Origin: CAZWHE01 sp964633825
GTDB taxonomy: Bacteria > Planctomycetota > B15-G4 > CAYZWU01
Direction: 5' to 3'
DNA: 7,634 nucleotides
Assembly: GCA_964633825.1 (NCBI GenBank)
Contig: CAZWHE010000177.1
Span: 1 to 7,634, forward strand
The notes beneath the pieces were generated by a model, which ran no database searches, was not told the origin of the DNA, and saw only the letters and a program-made list of their open reading frames with translations. A program made the position numbers and the translations under genes. Shown in pieces: positions 1 through 3,920 of this stretch. The stretch's first letter is position 1. Each line of letters begins with the position of its first letter.

Positions 1-575
1 TCGTGTACGTCGCGGCGCTCCTTGTCTTTGCATTCGCCAGGCCGTCGCCCGCGCTCTATTCGGCCGGGCTCGCCCTCGCTCTTCTGGGGGAGTTCTTCCG
101 GGCCTGGGGATGCGGGCATCTCCAGAAAAACAAGGACGTGATCATGTCCGGGCCCTTCGGCCACGTGAAGAACCCCCTCTATCTCGGAACCTTCCTGATC
201 ACCGTCGGTTTCTGCCTCCAGGCATCGAACGTGAACGAGCCGTCGCGCTGGGTGCTCTACTGTGTTCTTCCTTTTTTCCTCCTTGTTTTTTTTCTTTACT
301 ACATGCCGTACAAGATACGCGTGGAAGGAGACCGGCTGCGGAAACGGTTCGGCGAAAAATTCGACGAGTATGACAGAAACGTTCCCGAGCTCATTCCGCG
401 CATCCGGCCCTGGGGCGGGGCGGCGCAGAAGTGGGACGTTTCGCTTATTTCCAAGAACTCGGAGTGGGGGATCCTTTTCTTCGTTCTTGCCGGGAGCGGC
501 CTGATCTTCACCAAGTTCTTTTCCTTCTCGGAATCGTGGGACGCCTGGATCCTTCTCGAATCCCTAACCAAATGA
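1..575 (+). CDS. ICMT/PEMT-like membrane methyltransferase (5' partial)
   Basis: This is the C-terminal part of an integral-membrane methyltransferase of the isoprenylcysteine carboxyl methyltransferase / phospholipid methyltransferase type, which uses S-adenosylmethionine on lipid or prenyl-like substrates. Counting from the GTG at position 3, the family signature is GPFGHVKNPLYLGTFL (residues 50-65), where most members read G-P-(Y/F)-x-x-V-R-H-P-x-Y-x-G. The second signature, VEGDRLRKRFGEKFDEY followed by VPELIPRI, spans residues 107-134 and contains the Glu and Phe-Gly-x-x-(Y/F) elements of the SAM site. Hydrophobic segments lie near residues 5-32, 58-72, 83-100 and 155-172; the last is an extra C-terminal helix. 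The frame is open to the left edge, so the GTG at 3 is probably internal and the true start lies upstream. The stop TGA (573-575) overlaps the ATG of the next gene, which implies translational coupling. The family call is solid, but the substrate is unknown. Confidence 0.8.
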   Translation, partial: VYVAALLVFAFARPSPALYSAGLALALLGEFFRAWGCGHLQKNKDVIMSGPFGHVKNPLYLGTFLITVGFCLQASNVNEPSRWVLYCVLPFFLLVFFLYYMPYKIRVEGDRLRKRFGEKFDEYDRNVPELIPRIRPWGGAAQKWDVSLISKNSEWGILFFVLAGSGLIFTKFFSFSESWDAWILLESLTK

Positions 576-613
576 AGCCCCCAATCGACAACCAAATAAA
601 ACCCCCAATCGAC
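566..613 (+). repeat. 24-bp tandem duplication across the ATGA gene junction
   Basis: Two adjacent 24-bp units (566-589 and 590-613) match at 22 of 24 positions. Unit 1 carries the stop/start overlap ATGA. In unit 2 the corresponding ATG is ATA and an AAG codon is AAA. In the kinase-like protein this gives the repeated N-terminal octapeptides MKPPIDNQ and IKPPIDRQ. The pattern suggests a recent slippage duplication of the gene boundary in which only one copy kept a start codon. Confidence 0.85.
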
Positions 614-1261
614 AGGCAGCGTCTCGAGCGGATGGAAAAGGAAGTCCTCCGTTCCGGCTCTTATTTCGAAGCCGAAGTCGCCCTGTACACCGGGGAAGCC
701 GACAGGTTCGTGGTCAAGGATTGCTCCTGCATGTCTATTGTTCTTCGCTCGCTCGTCGGCCGCCGGGCTCAAAAAAGGGAGATCGGAATATACAGGAGGC
801 TCGACGGCGTGGAGGGCGTTCCCTCATTCCTGGGGCGCATCGACAAGGACGCCTTCGCCATCGAGTTCGTCGAGGGAAACCCCATGGCGAGGCATCTCAA
901 AAAGGAGCGTCTCTGCGGAGCCGTCACCGGTCTTGTCGAGGTGCTCGACAAAATCCATGAGAGGCGCGTCGTTCACCTCGACCTGAAACAGAAGAGGAAC
1001 GTGATGATCAGACCCGATGGGTCGGCCTTGATCATCGATTTCGAATCGGCACTCCACCTGAAACCCGGTCTTCTGGGTGATTTCCTTCTCAATATCCTCA
1101 AGAAAAGGGACATGGCGGGCCTGGTCAAGTTCAAGGCCAAATACACGCCCCACCTCCTGTCCGATCGGGAAAAGAAAATAGCCCAAAAGGAATCCATTCT
1201 GCGATATCTGTGGCCCTTCAAGCGCCTGGCCCGGTTCTTACGGCTGCCCTTTGGATCATAA
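572..1261 (+). CDS. Small protein-kinase-fold protein (RIO/lipopolysaccharide-kinase-like)
   Basis: This 229-residue cytoplasmic protein has the minimal eukaryotic-like kinase fold. Visible elements in order are: a candidate ATP-binding lysine K49 in RFVVKD; a candidate helix-C glutamate E70 in KREIGIY; hinge-like FAIEFVEGNPM (95-105); a catalytic loop VVHLDLKQKRNVMI (133-146) with D137 and N143 in the H-x-D-x4-N arrangement; and a metal-binding D156 in IIDFE, where classical kinases have DFG. There is no recognisable glycine-rich loop and the C-lobe is short. This resembles RIO-type or Kdo/heptose-kinase-type enzymes more than classical Ser/Thr kinases. The C-terminus is basic and aromatic (WPFKRLARFLRLPFG), so peripheral membrane contact is possible. 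The chosen start ATG 572 overlaps the upstream stop by 4 bp. ATG 632 is an alternative that would drop the 8-residue repeat. Coupling to a membrane lipid-type methyltransferase suggests, but does not prove, an envelope substrate. Confidence 0.7.
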   Translation: MKPPIDNQIKPPIDRQRLERMEKEVLRSGSYFEAEVALYTGEADRFVVKDCSCMSIVLRSLVGRRAQKREIGIYRRLDGVEGVPSFLGRIDKDAFAIEFVEGNPMARHLKKERLCGAVTGLVEVLDKIHERRVVHLDLKQKRNVMIRPDGSALIIDFESALHLKPGLLGDFLLNILKKRDMAGLVKFKAKYTPHLLSDREKKIAQKESILRYLWPFKRLARFLRLPFGS

Positions 1262-1352
1262 CACCACCCCCGGTGGGGTACTATCTGTCCGGTCGATCTC
1301 CCGACTTTCGAAATGGAGATACAATATTTTGTGTATTTTTTTCTTTCTCTTC

Positions 1353-1382
1353 TTGACAGATTTATGCAATCGTCATTATCAT
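1353..1382 (+). promoter_or_regulatory. Predicted sigma70-type promoter for the LysM gene
   Basis: A perfect -35 hexamer TTGACA (1353-1358) is followed after 18 bp by TATCAT (1377-1382), which matches five of six bases of the -10 consensus. It lies in an AT-rich tract, and transcription would start near 1389. That gives a 5' leader of about 190 nt before the LysM start codon at 1577. This is a sequence match only; the consensus is the E. coli-type one and may not hold exactly in this organism. Confidence 0.55.
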
Positions 1383-1440
1383 TCGGTTGTGGAGCTACTT
1401 AACTCTTTTTGTTTTCATTAGTTGGCGGTTGGGCTCCTCT

Positions 1441-1475
1441 GGCTGAATTAATCAATATCAATTTAGCCTTTTATT
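1441..1475 (+). terminator. Hairpin plus U-tract: terminator or leader attenuator
   Basis: Left arm 1441-1449 (GGCTGAATT) pairs with right arm 1460-1468 (AATTTAGCC) over 9 bp, including one G-U wobble, around a 10-nt loop. It is followed directly by TTTTATT. The shape is that of a weak Rho-independent terminator. It lies about 180 nt after the kinase-like gene and inside the leader predicted for the LysM promoter. It could end upstream read-through or attenuate the LysM transcript. The stem is AT-rich, so termination strength is doubtful. Confidence 0.4.
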
Positions 1476-1576
1476 CAGGCACAGAGATCTTCGAAATCTC
1501 CGTACCGTAATTGTATTTAAAAGAGTACATATTTTCTTTCAAAGCACTCCGGGCTTGAAGAGCGGGAGGTCTTCAG

Positions 1577-2350
1577 ATGGGAAACATAGGCGGCATCGAA
1601 AGGGTCATGGTTTTCGGGATCCTGATCATCATCATTACCATTCTGGGTATCGCCGTTTTCAGCGCATCCGACATCGAGGATGATTTCGCTGTGGACGTTC
1701 GGAACAGTCCGATTGTTGAACCCCTCAATTACGATAACAACACGGCGTTCGAGGATTCCATAGAAGCTCCTTCCAACGATAAAAAGGACATTCCTTCCAT
1801 GAGGCTCGGGAGCGAGACGTTAGTGCCGCCCGACAAGTCCGATCCCGCCGCCGGGAGAGACGGCTCCGGGAAGGAAGGGACTCCGCCGGCTGAAGAAGAC
1901 TCATTCACATCCAAAACAGTCGGAGCCGAGCCGGCCGTAAAAGAAAAGCCCGCTTCAAAATCGGGCAAGCGGAAAACCTACATCGTCCAGAAAGGGGACA
2001 GCTTCGCCAAGATCGCCCGCAAGCTCTACGGCAGTGAAAAAATGATGATGTCCCTCGTGGATGCCAACCCTGATCTCGACCCATTGAACCTTCAAGTGGG
2101 AGACGTTATCAACCTTCCCGAGCCCGCCGGCGCTTCGGTTCGGGAAAGCGTCGTCCCGCCCTCGGGCGACATGATCAAGCTGAGATCGGACGTCACGATC
2201 TATACGGTCAAGAAGAACGACACCCTCTGCGGGATCGCGGATAAGATCTACGGCGACAAGCTTTGCTGGAAGAAGATCTACAAGGCCAACAGGGATATCA
2301 TTCCCAATCCCAACGATCTCGTTCCGGGCATGAAACTCCGCATTCCCTAG
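1577..2350 (+). CDS. Membrane-anchored protein with two LysM domains
   Basis: This 257-residue envelope protein probably binds peptidoglycan. The N-terminus carries one transmembrane anchor (about residues 11-30, very rich in Ile/Leu/Val) without a clear cleavage site, preceded by a short cytoplasmic segment. Residues 31-132 form a low-complexity acidic, Pro/Ser/Lys-rich linker that would span the periplasm. LysM 1 covers about 134-181 (TYIVQKGDSFAKIARKLYGS to VGDVINLP). LysM 2 covers about 208-257 (IYTVKKNDTLCGIADKIYGD to PGMKLRIP) and ends the protein. LysM modules bind N-acetylglucosamine-containing glycans, here presumably the cell-wall sugar backbone. There is no attached hydrolase domain, so it is a binding or scaffold protein rather than a lytic enzyme. 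The start ATG 1577 has a strong Shine-Dalgarno GGGAGGT six bases upstream. LysM 2 holds two cysteines (C218, C230) absent from LysM 1, which might form a disulfide. The gene appears to be monocistronic, behind its own promoter. Confidence 0.85.
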   Translation: MGNIGGIERVMVFGILIIIITILGIAVFSASDIEDDFAVDVRNSPIVEPLNYDNNTAFEDSIEAPSNDKKDIPSMRLGSETLVPPDKSDPAAGRDGSGKEGTPPAEEDSFTSKTVGAEPAVKEKPASKSGKRKTYIVQKGDSFAKIARKLYGSEKMMMSLVDANPDLDPLNLQVGDVINLPEPAGASVRESVVPPSGDMIKLRSDVTIYTVKKNDTLCGIADKIYGDKLCWKKIYKANRDIIPNPNDLVPGMKLRIP

Positions 2351-2561
2351 CCCGGTTATTTCACGCGATTTTATGACGAGGAGCCGCGAAACGTGCTGTA
2401 ACAAGGCGCCGCGGACTGAGTGCTGCCGAGGGCAGCGAAGCAGTCCGACGCGTTCCGGCCGCAGGCCTGTTTTTGACAGGTTGAGGATCGGAACGTGATA
2501 CGCAACGCAGTTACCAGCGCGTCTCGCGGCTCCGCAGTAGAAAGCGTGTGAAATGTTCGGG
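2351..2561. repeat. About 210-bp imperfect inverted repeat with nested hairpins
   Basis: This non-coding element starts immediately after the LysM stop codon. Its best-paired arms are 2380-2402 and 2510-2533: ten uninterrupted base pairs (GGAGCCGCGA with TCGCGGCTCC), one A-C mismatch, then twelve more pairs including one G-U and one single-base bulge. Similarity of the arms continues outward more loosely to 2351 and 2561, with ATTTCAC (2358-2364) matching GTGAAAT (2548-2554) and CCCG matching CGGG. Between the arms sit hairpin A (2413-2446: GGACTG/CAGTCC enclosing GCTGCC-GAG-GGCAGC) and hairpin B (2451-2495: CGTTCCG/CGGAACG enclosing CCTGT-TTTTG-ACAGG). The fold is a closed multibranch structure. 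It could be a MITE-like or palindromic interspersed repeat, or a structured RNA. Several G-U pairs would favour the plus strand if it is RNA. I see no transposase. Confidence 0.65.
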
Positions 2562-2612
2562 CTAAACACCGTCCGATGGATCCACCGCCTGTCAACGTTG
2601 CACTCCGCATGT

Positions 2613-2657
2613 AAAAAAAACCGCTGCCCCCTCATGCAGAGGGCAGCGGTTTGTTTT
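2613..2657. terminator. Strong bidirectional Rho-independent terminator
   Basis: AAACCGCTGCCC (2618-2629) pairs perfectly with GGGCAGCGGTTT (2641-2652). The stem is lengthened by CTC/GAG around the loop ATGCA, with two unpaired C residues. An A-run (2613-2620) lies on one side and TTTGTTTT (2650-2657) on the other, so it works in both directions. The eight-A run makes it best for the minus-strand secreted-protein gene (stop at 2697). It also closes plus-strand transcription from the LysM gene or the inverted-repeat element. Confidence 0.88.
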
Positions 2658-2663
2658 ATGTGA

Positions 2664-2681
2664 CGCGCCGTACACGGCGCG
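2664..2681. repeat. GC-rich palindrome between minus-strand stop and terminator
   Basis: CGCGCCGT (2664-2671) and ACGGCGCG (2674-2681) are perfect inverted copies separated by two bases. It lies 16 bp beyond the stop codon of the minus-strand gene and just before the main terminator. It has no T-run of its own. It probably adds a protective 3' hairpin to that mRNA. Confidence 0.5.
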
Positions 2682-2696
2682 CGGCATCAGGCCGTC

Positions 2697-3635
2697 CTAG
2701 GGAATGAAGAAGATCGATACGGGCATGGAGCCGTAATTGAACTGCATCGGATTTCCCGGGTGGAGCATATAGGCGAAGTGGAATGTTCGCCCGATGTATG
2801 TCGCTCCCACGGGGGGAAAGTTGATGCCCGCCGTGGCCTGGCCGCTGGCGTTGAGAGTGCCGGCCGTGTTCGGGAACAGGGGGCCGTTGGCATGCTGAAA
2901 AGAGTACATGAGTCCCGGATCGTTGTTGAGCGGGAGCCATGCGATCCCGTTCGTCACGCCGGGCCAATTCCCGGTGATGCTGAGAAGCACGAGGTATTTC
3001 TCGCCGGCATGTCCCACGCCGGCATCCAAGCTGAAATTCGCTACCGCGGGAGCGGTCACGCTGAACTGGAGCGTGTCCGCGGAAAAGTCGGTGGTGAGAG
3101 GAACGAGGGTGATGTCGTCGACATAGTTTTCGATGAGCGTCTGAATGATCGTGCTGTAGTTGTAGATTTCGAGAGTGTAAAGACCTGTCGTGGCAGGCGT
3201 GTAGGTTCCGGAGAGAGTGGAATAGATCGTCTGACCCAGAACAATGAACCCGCTTGAATCGGTATCGATCAACGAACCGTTGATCATGACGTCGAACCGG
3301 CCGCCGTCATTGTAGGTGCCTCAGCAGGAATAGTAGGCGATGTCGGCGTCGAACTGGTATGTGACGCCGCCGATGAGAAGAACGGACTGTTTGATGCCTC
3401 CGTTTCCGAAGTCGGTTCCGGGCATCCTTTTGAAACAATTTGTGGGGCCGCCGGTCGCGTCCACGTCGTACATGACCATGCCCGTTCCGGTGGTGTCGCC
3501 GTATTCCGACCACGGTCCCAAAGCTGCCAGCTCGAAATTTCCATTGTCAGCCATGTCCTGGGCCGTGAGGGGTGGGGCGCTCGCAAAGAGGAAGAGCATG
3601 AGTAGAGTCAGGGTTGATGCTGCGGTTTTGAACAT
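2697..3635 (-). CDS. Secreted protein with one in-frame TGA (codon 105)
   Basis: Start ATG 3635 has an excellent Shine-Dalgarno AAGGAG seven bases upstream, and residues 1-25 form a signal peptide (MFKTAAST, a hydrophobic core, then PPLTAQ). Residues 29-158 look like one beta-sandwich, possibly carbohydrate-binding: it starts NGNFELAALGPWSEYG, continues GGIKQSVLLIGGVTYQFDADIAYYSC, and resumes GTYNDGGRFDVMINGS. Codon 105 is TGA (3321-3323), inside this module, yet the frame continues without further stops to TAG (2697-2699), giving 312 codons. Residues after 180 (VTAPAVANFSLDAG, GEKYLVLLSITG, WLPLNNDPG, LNASGQATA, IGRTFHFAYML) form a second module that I associate with secreted planctomycete proteins. 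A conventional caller would split the gene into 3321-3635 and 2697-3287, but the second has no ribosome binding site and starts mid-domain. Selenocysteine, nonsense mutation or sequence error are all open. The ligand is unknown. Confidence 0.7.
3286..3323 (-). promoter_or_regulatory. In-frame TGA with SECIS-like hairpin (candidate recoding site)
   Basis: The TGA occupies 3321-3323 and follows a TGC cysteine codon (C104). Starting 11 nt downstream in the mRNA, AUGACG (3310-3305) pairs with CGUCAU (3291-3286) around a 13-nt loop that begins with G. As I recall the bacterial SECIS model, it asks for a stem-loop close behind the UGA, an apical loop about 16-37 nt away, and a G among the first loop bases. 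This hairpin fits all three. A 6-bp stem can also arise by chance in GC-rich coding DNA, so this is only a candidate. Confidence 0.3.
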
Positions 3636-3795
3636 TCGCGTTCTCCTTAAAGTAAAGGGCCATCGAAAACAGGAGTTCGGGATTCGACACGCTTTTTCAG
3701 TCTTTAATAGGCAGGTTACATTTTATAATAAACGGCCTTATTCTCAAATAAAAAAAAAGGGATTAGTCATTTTAGGCCTCTATAAACCGCCTCAC

Positions 3796-3810
3796 GCCCC
3801 GGCCCGGGGC
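3796..3810. repeat. Perfect 15-bp GC palindrome in the valS leader
   Basis: GCCCCGG (3796-3802) and CCGGGGC (3804-3810) are exact inverted copies around a single C. The palindrome stands out in a locally AT-rich region about 110 bp before the valS start. It could be a protein-binding operator or part of the leader structure. No T-run follows it. Confidence 0.5.
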
Positions 3811-3861
3811 ATTTCTGCTGGAATTCGGGGGGCACGATTCATTAGAATCCTCCGTTCGAGC

Positions 3862-3886
3862 GGGCCTTCCGGAGGGAAGGCTCTTT
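3862..3886 (+). promoter_or_regulatory. Leader hairpin upstream of valS (possible attenuator)
   Basis: GCCTTCC (3864-3870) pairs with GGAAGGC (3875-3881) around the loop GGAG, extended outward by a G-U and a G-C pair, and is followed by TTT (3884-3886). It ends about 35 bp before the valS ATG. It resembles a weak intrinsic terminator, so leader attenuation is possible, but the U-tract is short. Confidence 0.35.
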
Positions 3887-3920
3887 GACTTATTCTCTTG
3901 AATCAGGACGGGTTGAAACC

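Larger units (their letters stand above)
1262..1576. other. AT-rich intergenic region upstream of the LysM gene
   Basis: This gap of about 315 bp separates the kinase-like gene from the LysM gene and is clearly richer in A+T than its surroundings. It begins with a small GC hairpin (CCACC/GGTGG, 1264-1276) that has no T-run. It then holds a promoter-like pair (1353-1382) and a hairpin with a U-tract (1441-1475). A short inverted repeat GAGAT/ATCTC flanks TTCGAA at 1484-1500 and could be an operator, although this is weak. A good Shine-Dalgarno GGGAGGT (1564-1570) precedes the LysM start. I see no coding frame and no RNA gene in it. Confidence 0.6.
3636..3920. other. Divergent intergenic region between secreted-protein gene and valS
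   Basis: This AT-rich stretch must carry the promoters of both divergent genes. TATAAT (3724-3729, plus strand) is a perfect -10 box within the near-symmetrical TTATAATAA, so it could serve either strand. On the minus strand TTGAGA (3747-3742) is -35-like, but the spacing to that box is only about 14 bp. No convincing -35 exists for the plus strand. An A-run follows at 3751-3758. Downstream lie a perfect 15-bp GC palindrome (3796-3810) and a hairpin (3862-3883) in the presumed valS leader. I see no gene and no T-box consensus. Confidence 0.5.

Noticed and set aside
573..599. UGA reassigned to a sense codon in this organism.
   Set aside because: The methyltransferase gene ends at a TGA in a typical ATGA coupling. 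Reading through would add only eight residues to a TAA. One TGA elsewhere is not enough for a code change.
1264..1276. Short GC hairpin after the kinase-like gene as a terminator.
   Set aside because: The stem is only 5 bp, with a 3-nt loop and no T-run after it.
2399..2513. TAAC...GTTA spacing with internal hairpins resembling an integron attC site.
   Set aside because: The ends do not fit the RYYYAAC / GTTRRRY core-site consensus, pairing continues far outside them, and no integrase or cassette array is present.
1955..2635. A 226-codon minus-strand frame across the LysM end and the inverted repeat.
   Set aside because: It is antisense to the LysM domains and runs through the palindromic element. 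It has no recognisable domain, and its 5' end lies in the terminator region.
2697..3287. A separate gene starting at ATG 3287 on the minus strand.
   Set aside because: There is no Shine-Dalgarno, it starts inside a beta-sandwich module and lies in the identical frame of the upstream open stretch. It is better read as the second half of one gene.
3636..3920. T-box riboswitch upstream of valS.
   Set aside because: No T-box consensus (AGGGTGG-like) and no specifier/anti-terminator layout. Only simple hairpins are seen.
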